Shown here: positions 1 to 9,364 of the stretch, one piece after another
Position numbering within the stretch: the first letter of the stretch is position 1
Layout: every line of letters starts with the position of its first letter
NCBI RefSeq assembly: GCF_017114945.1
Contig: NZ_JABXKQ010000124.1
Location: 146,143-210,142 of the forward strand
Reading direction: 5' to 3'
Origin: Nostoc sp. JL34
GTDB lineage: Bacteria; Cyanobacteriota; Cyanobacteriia; Cyanobacteriales; Nostocaceae
DNA length: 64,000 bases
Translations under genes and position numbers: made by a program
Notes under the pieces: model-generated
Databases searched by the model: none
What the model saw: only the letters and a program-made list of their open reading frames with translations
Told to the model about the DNA's origin: nothing

Positions 1-1013
1 ATACTTCTTTGAAGTTTATTCATTGTTTTGTTTAAAAAATTATTAGTTTTTGCAATTATACTAAGTGGTTTTAGCTGTTTTGGTCTTTGTTCTGGCTGTT
101 TAAGAAAACGATAGTGTAAAAACTCATTTGCATAACATATATTAACATCTTGTCCTTGACATAAGTGGGCAAAATCACGAGAAGAATAGCTCATATAATG
201 GATGCGGTGAATTCGTTTTAAGCCATCCTGATTATAAAGAATATTATTAATATTCACGAAGGGATCTACATTGGCACAGTTACCTGTTCTATCTTCCGCA
301 TTGGGGCTAAGTGTAAAGTTAAATAGTGGGCGATCGCAGCGCAAAGTCATATAATTAAACAAAAAAGAATCATCCCACCATCCATATCCATTAATCCATT
401 CAACTTCCCTATGAGTAATTAATCTCTCCATCATTATTTCAATTTCTTTAGCAGTAAATAACCCTCGCTTAGAACCAAAAAAGCTAGAACAATGCAGCTT
501 AGAACGTATATCCGCTTCTGTATACAGTCCAGTTTGTTCTATAACTGAAATATTTAATGCTGCAACAGGTCTATCCTTAAGGTGTTCCCAATCATCAAAA
601 ATAAAATCGAATGTTTTTAACTTGTCAATTACATTATTGAGTGGCTTCATCGCCAAGCTATCACTATCATAAAATACAAATTTATCAAAAATCCCCTCAA
701 AGGCAACAAACTTTCTTTGTAAATGACTTTTGTACCAGCTAGAGCGGGATAATTTTGTCTCTTTTTCTCTCGAATGAGCAGCCCAAACCTGATGAGCAAA
801 TTCTTCCCAGCGTTGAATTACGTCCCAATTATCAAACAGGATTACATTCTTTCTAGCATTAACTTCTTGCCTAACTAGGTCTAGTCGCTCATCATAGGGA
901 ATAATACAAATAGGAATATCTGCGCTAATATTCTCCTCAATGCTGTTTAGCAAAGCTACTAGTTGGTCAAACACCACATCATTCGCAAGGGTGTAAATAC
1001 CGAAAGAATCCAT
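1..1013 (-). CDS. putative glycosyltransferase-like protein, C-terminus cut by window edge
   Basis: The reading frame starts with ATG at 1013 and stays open to position 1, so about 337 residues are present and the C-terminus lies outside the window. The protein begins MDSFGIYTLANDVVFDQLVA and has the look of a GT-A type sugar transferase: an N-terminal alpha/beta part with IPICIIPYDER, and a DxD-like stretch KFVFYDSDSLAMKP that in such folds binds the metal and nucleotide sugar. A later WWDDSFLFNYM segment would suit an acceptor or metal site. No signal peptide or membrane segment is visible. It stands alone, with a MITE-like element directly upstream of its start. The glycosyltransferase reading is inference from the DSD motif and general shape; substrate unknown. 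Confidence 0.55.
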   Translation of the reverse strand, partial: MDSFGIYTLANDVVFDQLVALLNSIEENISADIPICIIPYDERLDLVRQEVNARKNVILFDNWDVIQRWEEFAHQVWAAHSREKETKLSRSSWYKSHLQRKFVAFEGIFDKFVFYDSDSLAMKPLNNVIDKLKTFDFIFDDWEHLKDRPVAALNISVIEQTGLYTEADIRSKLHCSSFFGSKRGLFTAKEIEIMMERLITHREVEWINGYGWWDDSFLFNYMTLRCDRPLFNFTLSPNAEDRTGNCANVDPFVNINNILYNQDGLKRIHRIHYMSYSSRDFAHLCQGQDVNICYANEFLHYRFLKQPEQRPKQLKPLSIIAKTNNFLNKTMNKLQRS

Positions 1014-1046
1014 TTTTAGAAATCCTTTTTATCTTTTGTTACCGAG

Positions 1047-1207
1047 AAGATTTTTGAAAAGTATTGTTGGTAAAAACAATATCTCAGAAACTTAACCTTT
1101 TAGCATCCATTCCCTCGTAGGTAAGGGGGGTTAAAAGCCTCTCCCTCCAAGGCGAGAGAGGCTTTTAAATGAATTTTTAGTATACTTCGCGACTTTTCAA
1201 ACATCCT
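1047..1207 (-). mobile_element. 161-bp MITE-like element, copy A
   Basis: Imperfect terminal inverted repeats bound it: AGATTTTTGAAAAGT at 1048-1062 and ACTTTTCAAACATCCT at 1192-1207. Inside is a 13-bp perfect stem (1131-1143 with 1156-1168, TTAAAAGCCTCTC). The reverse complement aligns along its whole length with the element at 24518-24678, which has the same length. It encodes nothing, so any movement would need a transposase supplied in trans. Confidence 0.7.
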
Positions 1208-1407
1208 CTGAGTAGGGCATAATATTCTCGTTATTTTCTGATCTATTATTCCCAAAGAATTAATAATATACACATAATTGAAATCTGTTCAAAAGCTGAT
1301 GATCTCGGAGGAGTTCTGCAACTTGGGCAGATCAAGTAGCTTTGAGATGTCTACCTGTAAGATACTGTGGTGGAATAGGCGATTGAGGTAGCAAATTCAA
1401 CACTAAA
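1208..1407. other. short intergenic stretch with a possible coding remnant
   Basis: Between the MITE-like element and the oxygenase gene. On the minus strand around 1335-1402 there is a short open stretch reading LLPQSPIPPQYLTGRHL that looks protein-like and then hits a stop; it may be the remnant of a lost gene, but I do not recognise the family. Confidence 0.2.
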
Positions 1408-2028
1408 TTATGAGGAATACTTTCTCTTTTTGGTTGTAGACTGAGTGCTTCTTGACTCTACAGTGAATTCAGGGATTTCCTGGAGTTCAGCTTCACTCAA
1501 GCTATACTGTTCACAAACGAGACTCAGACGATTTCCTGGGGTTTTCACAGCGTTAACAGAATGGGTTAAATCACCTTGAAAATAAACTAAAGTATTTAAT
1601 TGGGGCTTAATTTGCCCAAGTTGGCGTTTGTGCGATCGCAATATCAGTTCTCCTCCTTCCATATCTGCTGGGACTCGCACATAGAGGACACTGACAACCG
1701 CAGGTGGTTCAATGGTTTTGGAGTAGGAACGTAAGGAGCGATCGATATGCGGATCGACACGGGAGCCTTCTTTGAGTTGTAAAGGGTTGAGGTAAAAAGC
1801 ATTACAATTCGGCTGGAGAGCCAAATCTAGGTAAGCCTTGAAATAGGGAAACTGCTGTTCTACTTTTGGTAATCCAGAACGCTGAAATACTACAGAAAAT
1901 CCTTTAGTGGCGACAAAATCGCGGTTGAGGTTGTTGATAGCAAAATAAGGACAAGCTTGGATTTCTCCCCATAAGTTGTTTAGGTAATCGGTGGGGAAGG
2001 CGTTAGATTGTTGTTGATAGTGTTTCAC
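1408..2028 (-). CDS. 2OG-Fe(II) oxygenase family protein
   Basis: A 206-residue protein of the 2-oxoglutarate/Fe(II)-dependent dioxygenase superfamily, prolyl-4-hydroxylase-like branch. The iron-binding triad is visible: His94 and Asp96 in RVDPHIDRSLRSYS and His156 in GDLTHSVNAV, followed by Arg167 in PGNRLSLVCEQYSL, the residue expected to hold the 2-oxoglutarate carboxylate. The double-stranded beta-helix core spans about residues 75-175; the last 30 residues are polar and basic. It is a single gene. Substrate (protein side chain or small molecule) cannot be told from sequence. The family assignment is firm, the reaction is not. Confidence 0.85.
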   Translation of the reverse strand: MKHYQQQSNAFPTDYLNNLWGEIQACPYFAINNLNRDFVATKGFSVVFQRSGLPKVEQQFPYFKAYLDLALQPNCNAFYLNPLQLKEGSRVDPHIDRSLRSYSKTIEPPAVVSVLYVRVPADMEGGELILRSHKRQLGQIKPQLNTLVYFQGDLTHSVNAVKTPGNRLSLVCEQYSLSEAELQEIPEFTVESRSTQSTTKKRKYSS

Positions 2029-2282
2029 GGTGGATGTGGGAGAAATAATACTTATAAATTGACAGAACTTAAACCTTGTCCTGGTAGTGTAGCAACATCG
2101 TGTCCGGCTAATTGCAATAAAGTCAAAACGCGCAAGTTGATATTTTCATTTAGCTTCAATTTCACGCACTTGCTTCCTTTTTATTGTCAATTGATGGGAA
2201 TGCGAGAAAGCAAATCATTGTGACTCATTTAGTTAATATTCCTGAATAATGAATATGTTAATTTCTTTCTGCAATCCTGTAC

Positions 2283-3149
2283 TTAGCGTAAAATCTGGTC
2301 AATCATCCGGTTGGCTTGCGAACTATAACCACCGCCAAATAAATTGAAGTGATTCAAAATATGATATAGGTTATAGAGCGTTTTTCTCTGTTCATAGTCT
2401 GCATCTAACGGAAATACCTCGTTGTAACCCTTATAAAACGCTGCTGGGAACCCACCAAACAATTCTGTCATGGCGATATCAACTTCTCTATCTGCAAAAT
2501 AAGTTGCTGGATCAAATATCACTGGTTCTCCCAAAACAGTACACCCAGCATTTCCGCCCCATAAATCGCCATGTACTAAGGAAGGTTGCACCTGATGATC
2601 CGCTAATAGTTCAGGGATAGTTGTTAGTAACTTGTCTTGTTGGGGAAAATTAGCTCCTCGCCGCCTTGCCAATTGAAATTGATAACCCAGGCGATGTTTA
2701 ATATAAAATTCTGTCCAGTCTGCTGTCCAAGTATTGATTTGGGGTGTAGAACCAATGGTGTTGTTAGTTTTCCAACCAAAACCTTGACTGCTGCTAGCTT
2801 TATGCATAGCTGCTAACTTGCGCCCCATTTCTTCCCATGAGTTGCTGTTACCACTACCAAGTTCCAACCATTCCAGGACGATGTAGCTAGAATTATCAGC
2901 AGTACCCCAGCAAATTGGTTTGGGAATGCGAATACTAGCTGTTGCTAGCATTTCCTCTAAACCCAACGCCTCAGCTTCAAACATCGCAACTTGGGATGCA
3001 AGGTTTTGCTTGACAAAGTAGGTTATCTCACCATTAGAGCCAGCATAACCTTGGTTGATGCACCCGCCACCAACCGATCGCCGTTGCTGACTCTGAAATT
3101 TTTCGCCCGTCACCTGGCTAATATGCGCGTCGATTTGAGTCCACATCAT
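2283..3149 (-). CDS. fructosamine kinase family protein
   Basis: 288 residues, the normal length for FN3K-type kinases, which phosphorylate ketosamines on glycated proteins or sugars so that they break down. The N-terminal glycine-rich segment GGGCINQGY is where ATP would bind; VHGDLWGGNAGC around residue 190 carries the catalytic Asp and Asn of the aminoglycoside-phosphotransferase-like fold; FDPATYFADREVDIAMTELF holds the metal-binding Asp. Cyanobacteria usually carry one such protein-repair kinase. Two adjacent ATGs (3149, 3146) are possible starts. Downstream (lower coordinates) no partner gene is coupled to it. Confidence 0.9.
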   Translation of the reverse strand: MMWTQIDAHISQVTGEKFQSQQRRSVGGGCINQGYAGSNGEITYFVKQNLASQVAMFEAEALGLEEMLATASIRIPKPICWGTADNSSYIVLEWLELGSGNSNSWEEMGRKLAAMHKASSSQGFGWKTNNTIGSTPQINTWTADWTEFYIKHRLGYQFQLARRRGANFPQQDKLLTTIPELLADHQVQPSLVHGDLWGGNAGCTVLGEPVIFDPATYFADREVDIAMTELFGGFPAAFYKGYNEVFPLDADYEQRKTLYNLYHILNHFNLFGGGYSSQANRMIDQILR

Positions 3150-3225
3150 GCTATTTTGGATTTTATATTTTGGATTTTTGATTAGTAACTGGGCATTGGG
3201 TAATAGTTATTAATTATCTTCCCCA

Positions 3226-3251
3226 TGCCCAATGCCCAATGCCCAATGCCC
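3226..3251. repeat. STRR heptamer array (TGCCCAA)
   Basis: About three and a half tandem copies of TGCCCAA lie between the fructosamine kinase and M16 peptidase genes; a single complementary copy (TTGGGTA/GGGCATT) sits near 3191. Short tandem heptamers of this kind are typical of heterocystous cyanobacteria. Confidence 0.85.
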
Positions 3252-3268
3252 TATTCCAAATTTTTAAT

Positions 3269-4549
3269 TTACGGCTTGACGAAAACTACACCATAAGCAT
3301 CTGGGGAAAGATACTCTTTGGCTGCTTGCATCAAGTCAGTTGCATCTTGGCTCTGAATTATCGCTGGGTAGTTAAAGGCGGGTTCTAAATCTCCCACCAA
3401 AGATTGATAATAACCATACAACCCAGAGCGATCGCTTGGTGTTTCGTTGGCAAAAATATATCTGTTAGCTACTCTTTGCCGCACACGGGCAATTTCTGAT
3501 TCTTTTACCAACTCTATTTGTATTTTGCCAATGTGTTGAGCGATCGCATCTTCTACAACTGGTAAATTTTCTACTGCACATTTAGCTGAAATATAAAATA
3601 TGCCTTGCAGATGATTGCTCATGTTGCTCACAGAAATTGAAGAAACCAATTCTCGTTCTTCCCGTAAATCCCTCACCAATCTTGATGTCCGTCCCTGTCC
3701 CAAAATTGCTGCTAAAACATCCAGCCCATAGGTGCGATCTAACTGCCTCATTCCTGGAACCCGCCAAACCATCACTAGTCTTGCTTGTTGCAGACTTTCA
3801 TCTGTAAATTCTCGACGGACAATTTCTGTAAATGGTGACTCAGGGCTAAGTGGGGAGTGGGGAGTGGGGAGTGGGGAATGGGGAGTTTTATTAGCTTTCG
3901 TAAATCCTTCAGCAACGGTTGCAATTAATTCTTCCACAGGTAAATTGCCCACAGCTACAGCAGTAATTGACTGGGGTTGATACCAATTAGTATGAAAATC
4001 TCGCATCTGCTGAGGTTTGAGTTCGGCAATCACCGATTCTGGCCCTAATACTGCACGGCGATAGGGTAGCTGATCAAAAGCTGTCTCCATCGCCCGCCGA
4101 TATGTACGCCGCTGGGGATTATCCTCTGAACGCCTAATTTCTTCCAAAACTACCAATCGCTCACGTTCAAAGGCATCATCAGGAATACTTGCATTTGATA
4201 CTACATCTATTTGTAGTGGCGCAAGATCGGCAAAATCTTTGGGTGCAGTAGTTATATAGTAATGAGTATAATCTTGGCTAGTAGCGGCATTGGTAACAGC
4301 ACCCCGTTCTTCAATTCGACGTTCAAATTCGCCGCTAGCCAGTCGTTCTGTTCCTTTAAAAATCATGTGTTCTAAAAAGTGAGCCATGCCATTAATGGCA
4401 TCAGGTTCTACAGCAGAGCCAACTTTAATCCATAAATTGAGGTTTACGGCTTCAACTGGCATTTGCTCGGCAATGATTGTCAAACCATTGGGCAACTGGT
4501 GCAGCGTTGGGGCATTAAGACGGGGAAATTTCCGTAGGGTTGAGGTCAT
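3269..4549 (-). CDS. M16 family zinc peptidase (processing-peptidase-like)
   Basis: 426 residues, the usual size of a single-subunit bacterial M16B peptidase related to mitochondrial processing peptidase. The inverted zinc motif HxxEH is seen as HFLEH at residues 57-61, with the third ligand Glu expected in LVVLEEIRR near residue 137, so the protein looks catalytic. The C-terminal half is the inactive-like M16_C domain ending in SPDAYGVVFVKP. The odd feature is residues about 221-237, PHSPLPTPHSPLSPE, encoded by an in-frame heptamer repeat (see 3850-3886) in the linker between the two halves. No signal peptide is seen, so cytosolic. A second M16 subunit is often adjacent in cyanobacteria, but none is here. 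Confidence 0.88.
   Translation of the reverse strand: MTSTLRKFPRLNAPTLHQLPNGLTIIAEQMPVEAVNLNLWIKVGSAVEPDAINGMAHFLEHMIFKGTERLASGEFERRIEERGAVTNAATSQDYTHYYITTAPKDFADLAPLQIDVVSNASIPDDAFERERLVVLEEIRRSEDNPQRRTYRRAMETAFDQLPYRRAVLGPESVIAELKPQQMRDFHTNWYQPQSITAVAVGNLPVEELIATVAEGFTKANKTPHSPLPTPHSPLSPESPFTEIVRREFTDESLQQARLVMVWRVPGMRQLDRTYGLDVLAAILGQGRTSRLVRDLREERELVSSISVSNMSNHLQGIFYISAKCAVENLPVVEDAIAQHIGKIQIELVKESEIARVRQRVANRYIFANETPSDRSGLYGYYQSLVGDLEPAFNYPAIIQSQDATDLMQAAKEYLSPDAYGVVFVKP
3850..3886. repeat. STRR heptamer array inside a coding sequence
   Basis: Five tandem GTGGGGA/ATGGGGA heptamers lie inside the M16 peptidase gene. Five units of 7 bp plus flanks keep the frame open and are read as a Pro/Ser/His-rich linker on the minus strand. 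Confidence 0.85.
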
Positions 4550-4831
4550 TGCTACTTGTGTGTGAGGAGCGATGTTACTCTTTTATCTTATCTGCGACTG
4601 AAAATAAGCACTGCGATCGCTTTGCAAACGCCTGCCGTAGGATGCCCGTTCACGTAGTGTCTCCTTTAGGAGAAGGGCTGTAGAACGCATCAGCAACAGA
4701 CGCAAAGAAGAATTTTCTCGTATCTCCACATCTCCGTATGCTGACTACTTTCTTTAGCCATGAACTCATTAATCTCGATAACACTGTAAAATTATGAATA
4801 GCAATATTAAGAATTATAAAAATAAATATCA

Positions 4832-6361
4832 ATGTCCAGCATTTCTATTGACAAAAGTAAATCTCGTGTAGTCGTTATTGGTGCAGGAATAGGTGGACTG
4901 ACTGCTGGGGCATTATTAGCTCATAGAGGTTACAGTGTCTTAATTTTGGATCAAGCCCTTGTACCAGGAGGCTGTGCTTCGACGTTTAAACGCCAAGGAT
5001 TTACCTTTGATGTGGGAGCAACTCAGGTGGCGGGGTTGGAACCAGGGGGAATTCACCACCGCATTTTCTCAGAATTGTCAATAGATTTACCCCAAGCAAC
5101 GCCTTGTGACCCTGCTTGTGCGGTGTATTTACCTGGGGAAAGTACACCTATCAACGTTTGGCGCGACCAAGAGAAATGGCAAGAGGAACGACAAAAACAG
5201 TTTCCTGGTAGCGAACCGTTTTGGCAGTTAATGACAACTTTATTTAATGCTAGTTGGGAATTTCAAGGACGCGATCCGGTACTACCACCGCGTAATTTAT
5301 GGGATTTGTGGCAGCTAATGCAAGCGGTGCGTCCCAGTACATTAATTACCGTACCCTTCACCTTGTTTACTGTAGGAGATGCTTTACGGTTATGTGGACT
5401 GGGTAATGACCGACGACTAAGAACTTTTTTAGATTTGCAACTGAAGCTATACTCCCAAGTCAATGCAGACGAGACAGCATTACTTTATGCCGCCACAGCA
5501 TTGAGTGTATCCCAATTGCCCCAAGGATTATTTCACCTCCAGGGAAGTATGCAAGTATTAAGCGATCGCCTAGTACAATCTTTAGAAAGAGATGGCGGCA
5601 AATTATTGATGCGCCACACTGTAGAACAAATCACAGTAGAAAACGGCAAAGCCAGTGCTGTTGTCATTAGAAATCAGAAAACTGGCGAAGTCTGGACAGA
5701 AGCAGCCGACCATATAGTTAGTAACGTCACCGTGCAAAACTTGGTGCAGTTATTGGGAGAACAAGCGCCATCTGGTTATAAAAACCGGGTGGAAAAACTG
5801 CTTCAAGCATCAGGCGCTTTTGTGGTGTATTTGGGTGTAGACGCCAGTGCGATTCCGGCTGGGTGTCCTCCCCACCTCCAATTTCTGTATGATGTCAATG
5901 GCCCCATCGGCGAGAATAATTCCCTATTTGTTTCTGTCAGTCACCCTGGAGATGGTCGCGCCCCGGAGGGGAAAGCGACAATTATTGCTTCTTCATTTGT
6001 CGATCCTGCACAGTGGTGGCAGACTGAAGATTATCAAGAACTAAAAGAAAAGTTTACCCTCCAAGCGATCGCACGTCTTGCTCAATACTTTTATCTCAAA
6101 CCAGAAACTATTCTTTATCAAGAAGCAGCAACACCCCGCACCTTTGCCCATTTCACAGCCCGCGATCGCGGTATAGTTGGTGGTATTGGTCAAAGAATAC
6201 CCACCTTTGGCCCCTTTGGCTTTGCTAACCGGACACCCATCCAGGATTTGTGGTTAGTTGGTGACTCCACCCATCCAGGGGAAGGTACTGCTGGGGTAAG
6301 TTATTCAGCGCTAACAGTAGTCAGGCAAATTGAAGCGCAACGCAAATGTAGTATTTTTTGA
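4832..6361 (+). CDS. crtD: CrtD-type carotenoid C-3',4' desaturase (FAD oxidoreductase)
   Basis: 509 residues of the phytoene-desaturase/carotene-isomerase superfamily. The FAD-binding Rossmann motif is VVVIGAGIGGLTAGALLA at residues 13-30, followed by LDQALVPGGCASTF; the C-terminal FAD-contact motif is DLWLVGDSTHPGEGTAGV. Length and the overall sequence fit the cyanobacterial C-3',4' desaturase that adds the double bond on the way to myxoxanthophyll glycosides, rather than CrtP, CrtQ or the CrtH isomerase. The product acts at membranes but is predicted soluble with peripheral attachment. The gene is monocistronic. The superfamily is certain; the CrtD subfamily is a judgement from memory of family sequence and could be another carotenoid desaturase. 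Confidence 0.75.
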   Translation: MSSISIDKSKSRVVVIGAGIGGLTAGALLAHRGYSVLILDQALVPGGCASTFKRQGFTFDVGATQVAGLEPGGIHHRIFSELSIDLPQATPCDPACAVYLPGESTPINVWRDQEKWQEERQKQFPGSEPFWQLMTTLFNASWEFQGRDPVLPPRNLWDLWQLMQAVRPSTLITVPFTLFTVGDALRLCGLGNDRRLRTFLDLQLKLYSQVNADETALLYAATALSVSQLPQGLFHLQGSMQVLSDRLVQSLERDGGKLLMRHTVEQITVENGKASAVVIRNQKTGEVWTEAADHIVSNVTVQNLVQLLGEQAPSGYKNRVEKLLQASGAFVVYLGVDASAIPAGCPPHLQFLYDVNGPIGENNSLFVSVSHPGDGRAPEGKATIIASSFVDPAQWWQTEDYQELKEKFTLQAIARLAQYFYLKPETILYQEAATPRTFAHFTARDRGIVGGIGQRIPTFGPFGFANRTPIQDLWLVGDSTHPGEGTAGVSYSALTVVRQIEAQRKCSIF

Positions 6362-6716
6362 AAGTAAAAATATAATCCCCATAAATAAATTTAGGGGACT
6401 GGGGACTGGGGACTGGGGACTGGGGACTGGGCAAGAAATTCCTCTAAGATTTGGTTGGGGTATGAATGCCCATTCAAATCAGGAGCAACGCGAAAAAGTT
6501 AGATTATCGTGAAATGAGCAGGGGGAGGAGGGGGAGTAAAGAGAAATATTTAGAAATATTTCTAAATATTTAGTAATTTTTACGACTATTACAGATCGAA
6601 ATATACTTATTTGTTTCTCTCCCCTTGCCTCCCCTGCCTCCCCTGCCTCCCCATCTCACTAGTTAGAGCATTGCTCCCATTCAAATCTTCCCATTCCCCA
6701 GTCCTCAGTCCCTAAT
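6362..6716. other. intergenic, repeats only
   Basis: The gap between crtD and the convergent GDPD gene. It holds the STRR array at 6394-6431, a GCCTCCCCT microrepeat near 6626-6652 and AT-rich sequence with a repeated AAATATTT motif near 6540-6573. I see no gene. Confidence 0.6.
6394..6431. repeat. STRR heptamer array (GGGGACT)
   Basis: Five perfect GGGGACT units in tandem starting at 6394, directly 3' of crtD. Confidence 0.9.
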
Positions 6717-7757
6717 TCAAAAATCTGAAAGTTTAAATCGAAGGTTTTGGTTCACTGCAAAAGCCGTATCTGGGTAGTCGCTAAATACGCCATCAACACC
6801 TAAACTGAAAAATAGTTCATATTCGCCTTGGGGATTTCCTTGAAAGTCCAGTGGTAAAAAGCAGTCTTCGTTGCGGAAAGTCCAAACATGAACCAGCAAA
6901 CCAGCCGCATGAGCATCTGTGACTAAAGATGTAGGCGATGTCTGGCGACAAGCTGCTTTGCGTCTACGCAATTTACCATTGCTGTCTCTGGGAACCAGTA
7001 AATTTTTATGAATCCCAACCGCCTGTGCATATTTAGCAATCTCCCTTAAACCTGATGCAGTGACTAAATCTGTATATGTACGTTCGCAACCACTAACTAC
7101 AAAATCATAAGGTTTACCACTGTTATTCAGCAATTGCACCAGAGGTAAATCAGTCTTTGTAGATAAATCTTGTAAATTACTCACTTCAAAAGACTGAATG
7201 AAAACAGGTGCATTAGCTCCCTGATAACCGTTGGCTGTCAAAGTTGCAAGTAGAGGTGCTTCTAGGGCTAACCCAATAGATTTAAAGTAAGTTGGGTGCT
7301 TAGTTTCTGGGTAAATACCGATAGCTCGATTAATTTCGGCACTTTTACCCTTGGCTAAATCGATGATTTCTTGGAGAGTGGGAATTTCTAATAGTCCATC
7401 ATAGGCGGTGTTTTGCGATCGCAGTTGGGGAATTCGCTCTTTGGCTCGGAGTGTTTTCAGTTCTCTTAGGGTAAAGTCTTCAGTAAACCAGCCAGTTTTC
7501 GATTCGCCATCAATTATTTTGCTGGTTTGACGGTGAGCAAATTCTGGATGGCTAGCAACGTCCGTGGTTTCAGAAATCTCATTTTCGTGACGAGCAATTA
7601 AAACACCGTCTTTGGTGGAAACTAAATCAGGTTCAATATAATCAGCCCCTAGTGCGATCGCTAATTCATAGGCAGCTAAAGTATGTTCGGGACGATAACC
7701 GCTAGCACCTCGGTGGGCAATAATAATTGGAGATGCCTCTGGCAAAATTCTAGTCAT
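6717..7757 (-). CDS. glycerophosphodiester phosphodiesterase
   Basis: 346 residues of the GlpQ/GDPD family, which hydrolyses glycerophosphodiesters to glycerol-3-phosphate and an alcohol. The hallmark N-terminal motif IIAHRGASGYRPEHTLAAY supplies the catalytic His and Arg; GADYIEPDLVSTKDG gives the metal-binding Glu-Asp and RHENEIS the second catalytic His. The TIM barrel ends with HVWTFRNED and LGVDGVFSDYPD, the conserved last strands. No signal peptide is evident, so the protein is probably cytosolic, unlike periplasmic GlpQ. The gene is single, convergent with crtD. Confidence 0.92.
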   Translation of the reverse strand: MTRILPEASPIIIAHRGASGYRPEHTLAAYELAIALGADYIEPDLVSTKDGVLIARHENEISETTDVASHPEFAHRQTSKIIDGESKTGWFTEDFTLRELKTLRAKERIPQLRSQNTAYDGLLEIPTLQEIIDLAKGKSAEINRAIGIYPETKHPTYFKSIGLALEAPLLATLTANGYQGANAPVFIQSFEVSNLQDLSTKTDLPLVQLLNNSGKPYDFVVSGCERTYTDLVTASGLREIAKYAQAVGIHKNLLVPRDSNGKLRRRKAACRQTSPTSLVTDAHAAGLLVHVWTFRNEDCFLPLDFQGNPQGEYELFFSLGVDGVFSDYPDTAFAVNQNLRFKLSDF

Positions 7758-7885
7758 TACTTTCCCCGCCTCACAAAACTGGCATAAAAGAGAAAGATAC
7801 TAGCACAGAATGGCAAACATAAAGCTACCATCTGAAATAGGCAAAAAGCTTACTACATAGGTGTTTTTTCTTTTGACTTGTTGTA

Positions 7886-8836
7886 CTAGTAGCCACTGAC
7901 ATCAACCAATCGATATCCTTCACCAACCAGTTTGTCAAAAGTTGCTTGATACTGGGCTGAGGTCAATCCATGTCGTGCTTGCCAAGCTGGACTGTCAGAT
8001 TTCTCCCAAATCGCGGCGTATCGGTTTTGCCCGTTGACATTATAACCACTGACATCAGCCAACCGATATCCTTCACCAACTAGTTTGTCAAAAGTCGCTT
8101 GATACTGGGCTGAGGTCAATCCATGTCGTGCTTGCCAAGCTGGGCCGCCAGACTTCACCCAAATAGCAGCGTATCGGCCTTGTCCGTTGACATCATAACC
8201 ACTGACATCAGCCAACCGATATCCTTCACCAACCAGTTTGTCAAAAGTCGCTTGATACTGGGCTGAGGTCAATCCATGTCGCGCCTGCCAAGCTGGGCCG
8301 TCTGACTTCTCCCAAATAGCAGCGTATCGATCTTGTCCGTTCACGCTGTAACCACTAACGTGAACTAATCGATATCCCTGACCAACCAGTTTGTCAAAAG
8401 TAGCTTGATACTGGGCCGAGGTCAATCCATGTCGTGCTTGCCAAGCTGGGCCGCCAGACTTCACCCAAATAGCAGCGTATCGGCCTTGTCCGTTGACATC
8501 ATAACCACTGACATCAGCCAACCGATATCCTTCACCAACCAGTTTGTCAAAAGTCGCTTGATACTGGGCTGAGGTCAATCCATGTCGTGCTTGCCAAGCT
8601 GGGCCGCCAGACTTCACCCAAATAGCGGCGTATCGGTTTTGTCCGTTAGCGATTGCTTGTATTGTGCCATGAGGAATTTTCTGTAACTGGATGACATTTT
8701 GAGCAAGTACCTTTGTGTTTGTTTCGGTATTGTTGACATTACTAGCAAAGTTGCTGGGAGCAGCAAAAGCGGAACTGACTAAAGTTGAAAGCAAGACTGC
8801 ACTAGAGGCAGTAAATGTTAAAGAGCGCATGAACAT
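7886..8836 (-). CDS. secreted protein with five BTRD1-type tandem repeats
   Basis: 316 residues: an N-terminal signal peptide (MRSLTFTASSAVLLSTLVSS, cleavage after AFA about residue 26), a short linker, then five copies of a ~49-residue unit of the form RYAAIWVKSGGPAWQARHGL followed by TSAQYQATFDKLVGEGYRL and a DVSGYxVNGQ spacer. This matches the bacterial tandem repeat domain (BTRD1) that also forms the N-terminal region of polyglycine hydrolases and occurs with serine hydrolases; here no hydrolase domain follows, so the protein is repeats only. The copies are almost identical in DNA, meaning recent expansion or homogenisation. It is likely exported to periplasm or outside; role unknown. ATG at 8836 or 8830 could be the start. 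Confidence 0.85.
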   Translation of the reverse strand: MFMRSLTFTASSAVLLSTLVSSAFAAPSNFASNVNNTETNTKVLAQNVIQLQKIPHGTIQAIANGQNRYAAIWVKSGGPAWQARHGLTSAQYQATFDKLVGEGYRLADVSGYDVNGQGRYAAIWVKSGGPAWQARHGLTSAQYQATFDKLVGQGYRLVHVSGYSVNGQDRYAAIWEKSDGPAWQARHGLTSAQYQATFDKLVGEGYRLADVSGYDVNGQGRYAAIWVKSGGPAWQARHGLTSAQYQATFDKLVGEGYRLADVSGYNVNGQNRYAAIWEKSDSPAWQARHGLTSAQYQATFDKLVGEGYRLVDVSGY

Positions 8837-9364
8837 ATTAGTAAAATAAAACTGTGAAAATGTATTGGGTTTTTGGCTGTACTAACTAAATAGGTTGGCA
8901 TTTGTTTTTTTATGCAATACCCAGGTAGTAGTGCTGACAATTGTGGATACCCTTGATTTACAGACGATTCCGGAATTCAGAATACTGGTATTTTGTTTAG
9001 ATATGTCAGGTATAAATATACTAATAGAAATTGGTCTATAATACTTAGTATATGAAGATTACTTATATAAGAAAAAACTATTTAGAGGTGTTGAACAGGG
9101 AATGATTTATTGTCAGAAAGCGCTGTATGTAAAATGTTAGGTCTAGCGATGGATGGGAGGATTGGGATTAAATTAAGTAATCTGGAAAAGTCCGTAGTGT
9201 TTGCCCAAAGTACCTCTGCTAATGGCAAACTAATTAGCCAAACCCGATTTTTATGTGAAGTACATTGACTCGACGACGGTCAGTCGCGGCTATCTAAACC
9301 AAGTCTGCCAAAGCAGGCTCGATCATCTTTAAATTGTATTCGCTAGATATTTTGTATAATTCTA
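8837..9364. other. intergenic between divergent genes, no gene seen
   Basis: This 528-bp stretch separates the BTRD1 repeat gene (-) and ligA (+), so it must hold both promoters. It is AT-rich with TATACTAA-type stretches near 9015-9050. No ORF reads like a protein and no clear structured RNA was found. Confidence 0.5.

Noticed and set aside
2008..2223. 71-codon plus-strand frame overlapping the oxygenase 5' end
   Set aside because: It lies in the upstream region of the minus-strand oxygenase gene and has no recognisable protein features.
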